In this document: in pieces, positions 17,368 through 26,300 of the stretch
How the letters are laid out: each line of letters starts with the position of its first letter
How positions within the stretch are numbered: position 1 is the first letter of the stretch
Made by a program: the position numbers and the translations under genes
The notes under the pieces: generated by a model
The model's input: only the letters and a program-made list of their open reading frames with translations
Database searches by the model: none
What the model was told of the DNA's origin: nothing
Assembly (NCBI RefSeq): GCF_024494595.1
Contig: NZ_JANHDI010000014.1
Coordinates: 62,001 to 126,000, forward strand
Direction: 5' to 3'
DNA length: 64,000 nt
Source of the DNA: Halobellus rarus
GTDB lineage: Archaea > Halobacteriota > Halobacteria > Halobacteriales > Haloferacaceae

Positions 17368-18216
17368 ATGGAAGAACTCGGGACGCCGGTACTCGACAAC
17401 CACCTCCACCTCGATCCGGAACACGGCCGCGGTCTCGACGCCGTCCGCGACTTCGCCCGCCTCGGCGGCACGCACCTGCTCGTTGTGAACAAGCCGTCGT
17501 GGCTCCTCGGCGTCGACCCCGACGCGGGCGAGGACTTCCGACCGGTCTTCGAGACGACGCTCGACGTCGTCGAACGGGCCAGCGAGATCCTGCCGGGGAA
17601 AGCGTGGCCCGTCCTCGGCGTCCACCCCGGACTCGTCTCGAAACTCGTCGACGACCGCGGCTTCTCGCCCGAAGAAGCCGGCGGCCTGATGCGCGCCGGC
17701 CTCGATCAGGCGGCCGAGTTCGTCCGCGACGGCGACGCGCTCGCGCTGAAGTCCGGCCGGCCCCACTACGACGTCTCCGAGGCGGTGTTGGCGGCCTCGA
17801 ACGAGGTGATGCGCCACGCGTTCGCGCTGGGCGCGGACCTCGACTGCGCAGTCCAGTTGCACACGGAGGCCTCGGAGGATCTGACCGAGGTAGCCGAGTG
17901 GGCCGAGGAACGGGGGCTCCCGGCGCATCGGGTCGTGAAGCACTACGCGGGCGGGACGCTGGCGGGGCCGACGCCGAGCGTGATGAGCGAGAAAGATCGA
18001 TTGAAGATCGCCGCCGAGTCGGGCGAATCGTTCCTGATGGAGACGGACTTCGTCGACGATCCCGACCGTCCGGGGATGGTTCTCGGCCCGAAGACCGTCC
18101 CGCGTCGCGTGCGGTGGTTGCTCGACGAGGGGCACAGTGCGGCCGTCGAACGCGCCCACGCGGAGACGCCGCAGCGAGTTTACGGGATCGACACGCGCGC
18201 GTCGCTGAAACGGTGA
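17368..18216 (+). CDS. TatD-related metal-dependent hydrolase
   Basis: This 282-residue TIM-barrel protein has the amidohydrolase-type metal motif DNHLHLD at the N-terminus (H-x-H), then VLGVHPG, LKSGRPHYDV, VQLHTEAS and VKHYAGG, and ends with a METDFVDD segment equivalent to the catalytic Asp strand. Such archaeal proteins resemble TatD DNases, but the substrate is unproven. ATG 17368 is preferred. An AGGAGGT abuts the ATG too closely to act, and CTTTTGA about 30 bases upstream may serve as TATA. Confidence 0.8.
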   Translation: MEELGTPVLDNHLHLDPEHGRGLDAVRDFARLGGTHLLVVNKPSWLLGVDPDAGEDFRPVFETTLDVVERASEILPGKAWPVLGVHPGLVSKLVDDRGFSPEEAGGLMRAGLDQAAEFVRDGDALALKSGRPHYDVSEAVLAASNEVMRHAFALGADLDCAVQLHTEASEDLTEVAEWAEERGLPAHRVVKHYAGGTLAGPTPSVMSEKDRLKIAAESGESFLMETDFVDDPDRPGMVLGPKTVPRRVRWLLDEGHSAAVERAHAETPQRVYGIDTRASLKR

Positions 18217-18306
18217 GTGATTCCGGACCAGAGGGCGGGTCAGACCCCCACCGCGCTGGACCGTGTGCCGGTCCGCGTCGGAACTTCGAGAAATAACCTG
18301 ATCAAT

Positions 18307-18315
18307 ACTTATATT
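18307..18315 (+). promoter_or_regulatory. TATA box of a 51-residue zinc protein gene
   Basis: CTTATATTC ends 22 bases before ATG 18338, ideal spacing for a leaderless haloarchaeal transcript. It supports the short gene that follows. Confidence 0.6.
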
Positions 18316-18337
18316 CGTAACCGGACTACTTTCGAAT

Positions 18338-18493
18338 ATGCCCCACGGCCAAGACCGGGAAGGCGCGAACAGCCCCGACTCCGAATCGACGTACGAGTGT
18401 CTCCAGTGCGGCGAGATCGTCTCGGCAAAATCGCACCCCGGTGGCTGCGAGTGCGGCGGCGAGTTCCAGAACCGGGGCAAATCACTCGAGTGA
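18338..18493 (+). CDS. short zinc-ribbon-like protein (rubrerythrin-like domain)
   Basis: This 51-residue protein starts MPHGQDREGA and holds two Cys pairs, YECLQCGEIV (C21, C24) and GGCECGGEFQNRG (C37, C39). This is the pattern of tiny haloarchaeal rubrerythrin-like zinc domains. It is easily overlooked because of its length. A good TATA box and a clean stop at 18493 support it. The function is unknown. Such proteins are often proposed to act as protein-protein or nucleic-acid adaptors. Confidence 0.75.
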   Translation: MPHGQDREGANSPDSESTYECLQCGEIVSAKSHPGGCECGGEFQNRGKSLE

Positions 18494-18659
18494 TCGTCGA
18501 TCCGCTCGATGTGAGAACCGACGAGAGCGTGCGGCCGGATGCCCACTGGGTTCCAAACGCGACGATAGTCGCAAATGCCGCTGTCGTTAGTACCACGGAC
18601 CCCCCGAAAATCGGGCCTCGACAAGAAAGGCATTTGAATCCCGGCGGAAATGGTGGAGT

Positions 18660-19259
18660 ATGACCGAGGCCGAGGAGACTTACTACACCGAAGAACGCTG
18701 GCAGAACTGGCTCTCCCGCGTCGAAGAGGAAGAGCTCGATCCCGAGAACGAAGACTCCGCGCGACTGCTCTTGAACCTCCAGGACGACGCCGCCATCGCG
18801 GTGGCGAAGATCGTCTCCGCGTACGAGGAGGACCGCCTGGACGACGAGGAAGCGATCGAGGAACTCGAACGCGTCCGGACGATCGTGCTCTCGGAGCCCG
18901 AACTGGACATCGACGACGACGCCGCGCGCGAGGACAAGGAGATGCTCGTCGACGGCGTCCAGACGAGCCTCGTCTGCGTCTTCTACGCCGCAGAGGAGTA
19001 CATCGTCGCCGGTGCGGCCGAGGAAGCGCCGATGGGCGAGTACGTCGAGGCCGCCGCGGCCGCCGAGCGGGACGACGATATGGACGCCGCGCTGGGCTAC
19101 CTCGTGCAGGCCGGCACGCGCATCATCGTCGGCGACGAACTGGATATGGCCGTGGTCGACGACCTGGAGTACGGCCTCGTCTCCGAGTGGGTCAACGGCC
19201 TCGACAGCCTCCAGAGCGCGATGAGCGACCCGGAAGTCGTCGAAGAAGAAGAGGACTGA
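18660..19259 (+). CDS. DUF2150 family protein
   Basis: This 199-residue, very acidic, mostly helical soluble protein is of the haloarchaeal/euryarchaeal DUF2150 type. It is recognised from TYYTEERWQNWLSRVEEEELDPENEDSARLLLNLQDD and SLVCVFYAAEEYI. No catalytic motif is visible. A TTTGAAT stretch about 28 bases before the ATG is a possible TATA box. Confidence 0.8.
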   Translation: MTEAEETYYTEERWQNWLSRVEEEELDPENEDSARLLLNLQDDAAIAVAKIVSAYEEDRLDDEEAIEELERVRTIVLSEPELDIDDDAAREDKEMLVDGVQTSLVCVFYAAEEYIVAGAAEEAPMGEYVEAAAAAERDDDMDAALGYLVQAGTRIIVGDELDMAVVDDLEYGLVSEWVNGLDSLQSAMSDPEVVEEEED

Positions 19260-19319
19260 CCCCGAAGCGGAACCGACGTCACGCCTTCTGGCCTCGGTCC
19301 GTCTCGTAGCGGCGGCACG

Positions 19320-19327
19320 TTTTTATC
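19320..19327 (+). promoter_or_regulatory. TATA box of the 19350 gene
   Basis: TTTTTATC lies 23-30 bases before ATG 19350 and indicates a leaderless start. Confidence 0.55.
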
Positions 19328-19349
19328 CGGTAGCCGCTGAATCGGAACT

Positions 19350-21083
19350 ATGTCTCTTCGAGACGACGACAGGGCCGTGACCGTCCAGATCGGCGCGGTC
19401 CTGCTTTTGGGCTTTCTCGTCGTCTCGCTGTCGCTGTATCAGGCGACGGTCGTCCCGAACGAGAACCGCCAGGTCGAGTTCCAGCACAACCAGCGCGTGC
19501 AGGCGGATATGCAGGAGGTCAGGAACGCGATCCTCGGGACGGCGTCGTCCGGATCCGCCGCTCCCGTCGGCGTCGAATTGGGAACGCAGTACCCCTCCCG
19601 CGCCGTCGCGGTGAACCCCGGTCCACCGAGCGGTACGCTCTCGACGGCGGAGCTCGGGACGGTCCGGATTTCGAACGCCAGGGCCGACGATCAGGCGACA
19701 GCCGATCCCGACTACCCAGAGACGGCGGACTTCTGGGACGGCGAGGACCACACCTACCCGACGAAGTCGCTCGTCTACCGGCCGGACTACGCGAACTACG
19801 ACGCCGCCCCGACGACGGTCTACGAGAACGGCGTCGTGTACAACCGATTCGACTCGGGGAACCTCACGCGTACCGGCCAGCCGATCGTCGCCGGCACGCG
19901 CATCTCGCTCGTCGCGCTCGACGGTAACCTCTCTCGCGGCGGTGCGAGCACACTCTCACTGGACCCACAGGCGGTGAGCGTCTCGACGCGCACGATCAGC
20001 GTCTCGAACGTCTCCGCGGGGGAGAACGTCTCGATCTTCGTTCCCTCCCGGCTGAACGCCCAGACGTGGACGGACCTACTGAACGAGACTGGGGAGTACG
20101 ACCCCGCCGCCGACCCCGATAACGACGCGCGCGTCTACCGGGTCGAAAACGTAGAGAGCGACGGACGAGACGGCGTCGAACTGTACTTCGAGCCCGGGAC
20201 GACCTACCAGTTGAAACTCTCGAAAATCGGCGTCGGGAGCGGCGTCGACGACACCGATCCCGCGTACCTGACGAGCATCGAAGACCTCGAGGAGAACCCC
20301 TTCGAGGGCCGCACCTATCCCTTCGTGGTCGAGTCGCGCGACAAGTACAACAATCCGGTTCCGACGACCGTCGGGGCCGGCAGCGAAGAGACGACGGTTC
20401 CGGACGGCGTGGTTCTCGAACCGGGCCGCTACCGCTATCAGTACACCGCGCCCGATAGTTCGACAGCGAGTTCGGATTCGATCGGGGTGTCGTATCGAGC
20501 TGAGTCCGACGACGGTCCGTACGACGTCAGTAGTCCCAATTTCGAGGGTGAGCGCGTCGAGAACGTGGAGTACGACGTGAACGTACAAGCCGGAGGTGGC
20601 AGCGGCGGAGGTAACAACGGCGGTGGGACAACTACGCCCGGGGGAGACGATGCCTTCGGAAGTGTTGTGCAACAGTCTTTCAGAGGCGGCCCGGACCGGG
20701 GGTACGTGAAGTTTACAGTGACAAATCAAGAGTCTTCGTCTCTCACGATCGAATCCATTGAAGTCACCTCGAACGGGGCGAACAGAATATACGAATCACA
20801 GGGCGGAAGTAGCGAAGGTAATACGGAGTTCTTCCTTTCTTCAGGCGGATCAGATGCGATCTACGAATCGGGAGACAGTGGGTCGTTTTACAGCTTGGGC
20901 GATACCCAGCAACTAGATAGTTCAATCACAGTAAACGCCGGTTCAGATCTCTCCGTGACGTTGTCACAGTTCCGAAACGGGAACTCGATCGCGAATATGG
21001 AAAATGACGAGGTCTCAGTCACATTTTATTACTCGGATACAAGCGCGGATCCGACGACCGTGACCTTCCAAGTCCAGCCATAA
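19350..21083 (+). CDS. pilin-like secreted protein, haloarchaeal
   Basis: This 577-residue surface or secreted protein of unknown function has a short charged N-terminus (MSLRDDDRAVTV) followed by one hydrophobic helix (about residues 12-31), as in archaeal type IV pilin-like proteins. A large Thr/Ser/Asp-rich beta domain has several N-x-S/T sequons. A Gly/Thr-rich linker lies near residues 412-432. After the linker, the last 145 residues use more AT-rich codons than the rest. A second pilin-like gene follows about 100 bases later. Confidence 0.7.
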   Translation: MSLRDDDRAVTVQIGAVLLLGFLVVSLSLYQATVVPNENRQVEFQHNQRVQADMQEVRNAILGTASSGSAAPVGVELGTQYPSRAVAVNPGPPSGTLSTAELGTVRISNARADDQATADPDYPETADFWDGEDHTYPTKSLVYRPDYANYDAAPTTVYENGVVYNRFDSGNLTRTGQPIVAGTRISLVALDGNLSRGGASTLSLDPQAVSVSTRTISVSNVSAGENVSIFVPSRLNAQTWTDLLNETGEYDPAADPDNDARVYRVENVESDGRDGVELYFEPGTTYQLKLSKIGVGSGVDDTDPAYLTSIEDLEENPFEGRTYPFVVESRDKYNNPVPTTVGAGSEETTVPDGVVLEPGRYRYQYTAPDSSTASSDSIGVSYRAESDDGPYDVSSPNFEGERVENVEYDVNVQAGGGSGGGNNGGGTTTPGGDDAFGSVVQQSFRGGPDRGYVKFTVTNQESSSLTIESIEVTSNGANRIYESQGGSSEGNTEFFLSSGGSDAIYESGDSGSFYSLGDTQQLDSSITVNAGSDLSVTLSQFRNGNSIANMENDEVSVTFYYSDTSADPTTVTFQVQP

Positions 21084-21180
21084 TCCGTCGGGAACGTTTC
21101 AAAACTTGGCTTTCATTGAAATAATCATTTTTGATTTTTCCATACGAAAGTTCACTTAGGTCCACAATTAAGTACGCCCA

Positions 21181-22578
21181 ATGAGTGCGTTTCCCGCCAA
21201 CCGCGCCCAAGCAGAATCCCTCGGGAGCCTGCTCCTCGTCGCGGTAGTCGTCATCAGCGCGACGACCTTCGGCGCGTACTACGTCGCCTCGACGAGCGGC
21301 GGGGGCGCGGGCGGGTCGGCGGGCAGCGCCGGCGGAGCGGCAGGGTCGACGGCGGACGTGACGCTCGCTGCGACCGAGGAGACGCTCCGACTCTCGCACA
21401 ACGGCGGACCGTCGGTCCCGATCGAGGACCTTCGGGTGACCGTCGAAAACGGCTCCGGAGAGTACTCCTACGCCTTCTCTGACGGCCGGATCCGAAACGA
21501 CGGCGGGGAGAACGGGCAGTTCGACCCCGGAGAGACGTGGCGGCTCGGATGGACACAGTCGCCCGGTACGTCGGTCACTATCGCGCTCGTGAACACCGAC
21601 TCCGAGACGCTGGTGCTTCGAGAGACGACGACAGTCGGGTCGGACGCCGCGGGCGAAACGAGGGGGAACGCCGAGGGGACCGACACGAACGAGGCCGTCG
21701 TCGACGTCGACGCCGGGCCACAGCGGACCGTCTCGGGCGAGGCGGGGTCCTCTGTCGTCCTTGACGGGACCGTGAACAGTGCGGCGAGTGACTTGGACTA
21801 CGAGTGGGAGATCACCGACGACGACGACGTAGCTGAAGGAGCGATCGAACTTACCGAGGACACGACGACCGAGCCGACGTTCGAGATCCGCGAGAACGTC
21901 ACCGACAGGGACCACACGGTCGAGGTCGAGTTTACAGCCAGCAACGACACCGCGTCGGGGGCGGATCAAACGGCAGTCCTGATCGAGCGGTTCAATCGTC
22001 CGCCGGTCGCCGACGCGGGTGAGGATCGGGAGTGGAGTGGCGGCGATGACAGCGACGACGACGATGACGACGATGACGGTGATGACGGTGATGACGACGA
22101 AGACGATGCCGATGCACTCGCAAAGCCCGTCACCGTAACGGGGGCGGCGGTTATCTACCCGCCGAACCTCGATTCGGGGCTCGTGAGCGATACGGATGAC
22201 GACACGGAACTCGACGATTCGTTCGTCGAACTCGACGGGACGGGGAGCTACGACCCTGATGGCGACGAACTGCAGTACGAGTGGCGGGTCGTCGACCAGG
22301 GCGACTTCGAAGACAGTGACCTCAACCTCGTCGACAGCGAAAGTGCGACGCCCAAACTTTCCCTCCTGACGGTTCCCGACGACGAGCGCCGGAACATCAC
22401 AGTTGAGCTAACGGTGACCGACACCTCGGGAGTAACCGACGCAGATCGCGTGAATGTGACTGTAGTCCCGAGCGTCGAGGACGACGATGACGACGGCTGG
22501 TGGGACGATGATGACGACGGCTGGTGGGACGACTGGTGGGACGGATGGGGTAGCTGGTGGAACGATCGTGGACGGTGA
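21181..22578 (+). CDS. pilin-like secreted protein with PKD-type domains and Trp/Asp tail
   Basis: This 465-residue predicted cell-surface protein starts NRAQAESLG before a single hydrophobic helix (about residues 12-35), like archaeal pilin-type precursors. A Gly/Ala/Ser linker and a beta domain follow. Two PKD/Ig-like units come next (VVDVDAGPQRTVSGEAGSSVVLDG; FVELDGTGSYDPDGDELQYEWRVVD), separated by an Asp-only stretch near residues 293-312. The last 30 residues are a striking repeat of GWWDDDDD-type units. It is probably exported and anchored by its N-terminal helix. Confidence 0.75.
   Translation: MSAFPANRAQAESLGSLLLVAVVVISATTFGAYYVASTSGGGAGGSAGSAGGAAGSTADVTLAATEETLRLSHNGGPSVPIEDLRVTVENGSGEYSYAFSDGRIRNDGGENGQFDPGETWRLGWTQSPGTSVTIALVNTDSETLVLRETTTVGSDAAGETRGNAEGTDTNEAVVDVDAGPQRTVSGEAGSSVVLDGTVNSAASDLDYEWEITDDDDVAEGAIELTEDTTTEPTFEIRENVTDRDHTVEVEFTASNDTASGADQTAVLIERFNRPPVADAGEDREWSGGDDSDDDDDDDDGDDGDDDEDDADALAKPVTVTGAAVIYPPNLDSGLVSDTDDDTELDDSFVELDGTGSYDPDGDELQYEWRVVDQGDFEDSDLNLVDSESATPKLSLLTVPDDERRNITVELTVTDTSGVTDADRVNVTVVPSVEDDDDDGWWDDDDDGWWDDWWDGWGSWWNDRGR
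22046..22110 (+). repeat. GAY-codon microsatellite-like tract in the pilin-like gene
   Basis: A run of GAC/GAT codons with occasional GGT encodes an Asp-rich linker. The sequence is prone to slippage. Confidence 0.7.
22486..22530 (+). repeat. tandem 21-base repeat encoding DDDGWWD
   Basis: Identical 21-base copies lie at 22486-22506 and 22510-22530 (period 24). They encode the Trp/Asp tail, and shorter degenerate copies follow to 22560. Confidence 0.8.
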
Positions 22579-22674
22579 AAAACGAGCGCAAGCAGCACCC
22601 CTTCGCTGCACACTTAGACGATCGTCGACAGTGCTATCGACAAAACAATAAGCGGTACGCGAGATAGGCGAGGT

Positions 22675-24012
22675 ATGACTGCCGTCGGCATCGACGCCAT
22701 CGAACTCTGGACGGGCAAACTGCGACTCGATCTGCCGAACACCTTCGCGCCGGTGAAGGGCGAAGACCCCGGCAAGTACACGAAGGGGATCGGAATCGAG
22801 TACTCCTCGCTGCCCGACGTCTACGAGGACATCGTGACGATGGGCGCGAACGCGGCGAAGCGCCTGATGGACCGACGAGGGCTCTCTCCCGACGACATCG
22901 GTCGGATCGACGTCGCGACCGAGTCCGCCTTCGACAACTCCAAGCCGGTCTCGACGTACGTCGCCGGCTGCTTAGAGCAGGTCTACGACGGCGACTTCCA
23001 CCACGCGAACAAGGGCGAGCGGAAGTTCGCCTGCCTGTCGGGAACGCAGGTCATCGACGACGCGTACAACTGGATCCGCGCGGGCCGCAACCGCGGGCGC
23101 GCGGCGCTCGTGATCGCGACGGACACGGCGCTGTACGAGCGCGGCGATCCGGGCGAGGCCACCCAGGGAGCCGGCGCGGTGGCGATGCTCATCGACGAAG
23201 ACCCCGACGTCGTCGCGCTCTCGACCGAGCAGGGCTACGGCAGCGCCGACGAGACCGACTTCCTGAAACCCAACCAGCAGTTCCCGAGCGTCGACGGCAA
23301 GCGCTCGATCCAGGTGTACCTCGCGCGGATGCGCGAGGCCCTCGAAGACTACGAGTCAGTCGCCGGCGACACCCACCCCGACGACTTCGTCTACTTCCCG
23401 TTCCACACACCCTACCCGGGAATGGTCCGGAAGGCCGCGCTGCTCGGGTATCGCCACATCACCCGCGACACCGACATCGAAGACGCCCTCGCCGACGACA
23501 TCGGGATGCAGCCGCGCGAGGCCGACTTCGCGGCGTGGGACGACTACGAGGAGGCGATCCGGGCGTACATGGACGAACTGAAGGAGACCCGTCGGTACCG
23601 CGAGTGGTACGAGCGGGCGATCGAGCCGACGATTCAGATATCCGGGCAGGTCGGCAACTGGTACACCGGCTCGGTCCACATCGCGCGCCTGTCGGCGCTC
23701 CGGGCGGCCGCCGAAGAGGACGCCGACCTCGCGGGCGAGAAGTTGCTCGTCGGTTCCTACGGCTCCGGCGCACAGGCGGAGATCCACGCCGAAACGGTGC
23801 AGGACGGCTGGCGCGAAGGCGTCGAGGCCGTCGAGGTCGAATCGCGCCTCGACGACCGTTACGACCTCTCCTACGAGGAGTACGAACTCGTCCACGACGT
23901 CCACAACCACGAGAAGGAGGTCGAGGTCGACGAGTTCACCCAACCCTCCGGCGAGTTCGTCTTCACCGGTTGGGGTCGGATGAACGAGCGGCGCTACGAG
24001 TACGTCGAGTGA
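22675..24012 (+). CDS. hydroxymethylglutaryl-CoA synthase
   Basis: This enzyme condenses acetyl-CoA and acetoacetyl-CoA to HMG-CoA, the entry to the mevalonate route for archaeal lipids. The 445-residue thiolase-fold protein has GIGIEYSSLPDVYEDIVTMGANA, the nucleophile region KFACLSGTQV (C120), FHTPYPGMV (catalytic His) and the late NWYTGSVHIARLSAL. The gene is usually called hmgB or mvaS. A convergent HTH regulator follows at once. Confidence 0.95.
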   Translation: MTAVGIDAIELWTGKLRLDLPNTFAPVKGEDPGKYTKGIGIEYSSLPDVYEDIVTMGANAAKRLMDRRGLSPDDIGRIDVATESAFDNSKPVSTYVAGCLEQVYDGDFHHANKGERKFACLSGTQVIDDAYNWIRAGRNRGRAALVIATDTALYERGDPGEATQGAGAVAMLIDEDPDVVALSTEQGYGSADETDFLKPNQQFPSVDGKRSIQVYLARMREALEDYESVAGDTHPDDFVYFPFHTPYPGMVRKAALLGYRHITRDTDIEDALADDIGMQPREADFAAWDDYEEAIRAYMDELKETRRYREWYERAIEPTIQISGQVGNWYTGSVHIARLSALRAAAEEDADLAGEKLLVGSYGSGAQAEIHAETVQDGWREGVEAVEVESRLDDRYDLSYEEYELVHDVHNHEKEVEVDEFTQPSGEFVFTGWGRMNERRYEYVE

Positions 24013-24035
24013 GGGAGCCCCATACGCTGCACCGC

Positions 24036-24743
24036 CTACGGCAACCGGCGCAGGTCGTCGAGCATTTCCTCTAAGTCGCGATTAGAGATGGCAAGCGAGA
24101 AGCCGTCGATTGTCGCGAGCGCCGGCGCGTGCTCCCAGAGGTCATCTTCGGTGAGGCCGTGGAGGATGACGGCGTTCGGCGTCGGGTTGACGACGCGCAT
24201 CGCCACGAGCGGCGACTCCCCGCGGGTGACGCCCGTGAACACCAGCGCGCGCGACGTCGACTGGCCGTAGAGCCGATAGAACTCCTCCGAGGAGAGCCGG
24301 GTGATCGCCTCGATGCTGTTGATGACCGTGTGCCCGCTGATCCGATCCTGGTCGCCGCGGACGAGTTCGGTCGCGTCCATCGCGTCGTAGAGGGTTTCGA
24401 GCGGGATCGACGTCGGGTACTCTCGGAGGTCCTGAACGATGTCGCTCTCGAAGCCCGCCGAGATGACGCGGGCGTACTGGCGGATCCGGCCGCCGCCGCG
24501 GGACTCGTCGATGTCGAGCAGCGCCTCGACGATCCGGCGGACGACGCCGATGCCGGGGCTCTCGCGGCGGCCGCTCTCGTAGTCGGAGATAACAGACGAG
24601 GAGACGTCCAACTGCTCGGCCAGGGCGGTCTGGGAGACGTCGAAGTCCGTCCGCCACTTCCGGAGGGTCGCCCCCGGATCGTCACTCAACGTAATCTCGC
24701 CGGCGATGCGACGCGCGAGGTCCTCTCTGGGTACCGTCGTCAC
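24036..24743 (-). CDS. HTH (Xre-type) transcriptional regulator
   Basis: This archaeal regulator has an N-terminal helix-turn-helix (DPGATLRKWRTDFDVSQTALAEQLDVSSSVISDYESGRRESPGIGVVRRIVEALL, about residues 20-75) and a C-terminal sensor-like domain ending AISNRDLEEMLDDLRRLP. Convergent with HMG-CoA synthase, it is a candidate regulator of that gene, but this is inference from position. No ATG suits it. GTG 24743 is preferred by comparison with the expected short N-terminus, and GTG 24779 is possible. Confidence 0.8.
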   Translation of the reverse strand: MTTVPREDLARRIAGEITLSDDPGATLRKWRTDFDVSQTALAEQLDVSSSVISDYESGRRESPGIGVVRRIVEALLDIDESRGGGRIRQYARVISAGFESDIVQDLREYPTSIPLETLYDAMDATELVRGDQDRISGHTVINSIEAITRLSSEEFYRLYGQSTSRALVFTGVTRGESPLVAMRVVNPTPNAVILHGLTEDDLWEHAPALATIDGFSLAISNRDLEEMLDDLRRLP

Positions 24744-24924
24744 GACCGGCAACCCCCAGAGAGCGGGTTCTCTCGGCACATACTGGTGGGACGTGGGGGA
24801 GGCGGCCGCAAAAGCGTATCGAAGGTGGGGTTCGACGAACGCCGATATTGTTCGGCCAGACGCGGGCGCGAGAGCGCCGATCCCCGCACGAACGTTCAAG
24901 TCCGATCGCGGCGCAGATACCGCC

Positions 24925-25635
24925 GTGCCGTCGACACTGGTTCACGTCTCGCTCGCGTTGCTGCTCGCCGCCGGACTGCTCGGCGAGGAGTTCGACGCCC
25001 GGAGCGCGCTCGTCGTCGCGGCGGCGACCGTGATCCCGGATCTCGACGTCGCGCTCGAACCCCTGCTGTCGGGGGCGCATCGATCGGTCGGTCACACGTT
25101 CCTGCTCCCGGCGATCCTGTTCGCGGTGCTGCTGTGGGATTCCCGTCGCGGGGCCGCCTCTGCGATCCGTCGCCGGTACGGGGACCGAGGCGTCCGCGTG
25201 ACGTTCGTCTCCGTCTTCTGCATCTTCGGGGCGGCGATCGTTCCGGACCTCGTCGTCGGCGGCGTGAACGCGCTCTACCCGCTGCACGACGCGTTCTACA
25301 CGGTCGACGGGCGGCTGTTCTACTCGACGGACCGCGGGTGGGTGCAGACCTTCGTCGACCTCGCGCCCGACGAACCGACGGAACGACGGACGACGGGCAA
25401 CTTCGACTTCCGGACGGTGCTCGACGCCGAGCCCACGCTTGGAGTCGAACAGCCCGATTCGGACGAGTCGGGAGCGGGCGGTGGCGGTTCCCCCCCGCAG
25501 CGCGTCGAGCGCCTCTTCCCGGTCGCGATGACGGGCTTCCGGGCCTGGCTGCTCCCCTTGTCGGCGTTCGTCACGGCGACACGGCTGTGGCGAGCGCGCC
25601 GGACGTCCGACCTCGACGACGGAGATGACGTGTGA
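24925..25635 (+). CDS. membrane-bound metal-dependent hydrolase (YdjM/DUF457-like)
   Basis: This 236-residue membrane protein starts VPSTLVHVSLALLLAAGLLG (His in the first helix). It continues AAATVIPDLDVAL and HRSVGHTFLLPAI, the His/Asp pattern of the YdjM-type inner-membrane hydrolase family. A hydrophilic, Gly-rich insertion near residues 150-195 precedes a last helix. The start codon is GTG. The upstream frame continuing to 24706 overlaps the divergent regulator and is rejected. Confidence 0.75.
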   Translation: MPSTLVHVSLALLLAAGLLGEEFDARSALVVAAATVIPDLDVALEPLLSGAHRSVGHTFLLPAILFAVLLWDSRRGAASAIRRRYGDRGVRVTFVSVFCIFGAAIVPDLVVGGVNALYPLHDAFYTVDGRLFYSTDRGWVQTFVDLAPDEPTERRTTGNFDFRTVLDAEPTLGVEQPDSDESGAGGGGSPPQRVERLFPVAMTGFRAWLLPLSAFVTATRLWRARRTSDLDDGDDV

Positions 25636-25703
25636 ACCGGCGCGTATCGAACCACAGCGGCGGATGGCAGTGCTCTTGTTTCTTCCCCCGAGAAGGAACA
25701 CCA

Positions 25704-26276
25704 ATGAGCGAACAGGCAGAGGTCGACGTCCACGTCCGTCCCTACGACCCCGAATCCGACCGCGAGGCGCTCTGGGAGTTGAAGCGCGGCTTCGAGCTGG
25801 GAATCGGCGAGGGGACCGGCGGCGACGAGAAGGGCGCGGTCTACGAGGAGAAGTTGACAGCGGCGTATCGCGAGCGGTGGCTCGCGTGGGTGGACCGCTG
25901 CGTCGGAGAGGAGTCGAAATGCGTCGTCGTCGCCGAGACCGGAACGGACCCGTCGACGGGGGGCGCCGGCGCGTCAGATACCTCGACCGCCGCAGGCGGT
26001 GACACCGGCGTCGTCGGCTACGCGTTCGTCCTCCCGGAGTCGCTGTCGTTCGTCTGGGACGCCGCCGTCCTCAACGAGATCTTCGTCGCCCCCGACGAGC
26101 GGGGAACGGGCGTCGCCGACGCGCTGATGGACGCCGCCGTCGGGTGCGCCCGGTCGCAGGACCTCCCACTGGATCGGATGGTGCTCGACGTGGACCGCGA
26201 GAACGATAGGGCACGGGCGTTCTACGAGCGCTACGGGTTCGAACACTGGGGCGAGATGGTCGCCAGAGAGCTGTAG
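25704..26276 (+). CDS. GNAT family N-acetyltransferase
   Basis: This 190-residue acetyl-CoA-dependent transferase has a core GYAFVLPE...LNEIFVAPDERGTGVADALMDAAV, matching motif A with the R/Q-x-x-G-x-G/A acetyl-CoA loop (here RGTGVA). LDVDRENDRARAFYERYGFEHWGE is motif B. An acidic Gly/Ser/Thr-rich insertion sits before the core. The acceptor is unknown. Confidence 0.88.
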   Translation: MSEQAEVDVHVRPYDPESDREALWELKRGFELGIGEGTGGDEKGAVYEEKLTAAYRERWLAWVDRCVGEESKCVVVAETGTDPSTGGAGASDTSTAAGGDTGVVGYAFVLPESLSFVWDAAVLNEIFVAPDERGTGVADALMDAAVGCARSQDLPLDRMVLDVDRENDRARAFYERYGFEHWGEMVAREL

Positions 26277-26300
26277 TCGGGAGTCGCCGGCGAACGCCAG

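Noticed and set aside
16540-18633. 697-residue minus-strand frame over the NYN and TatD-like genes
   Set aside because: It is an antisense shadow spanning three unrelated plus-strand genes and their intergenic regions.
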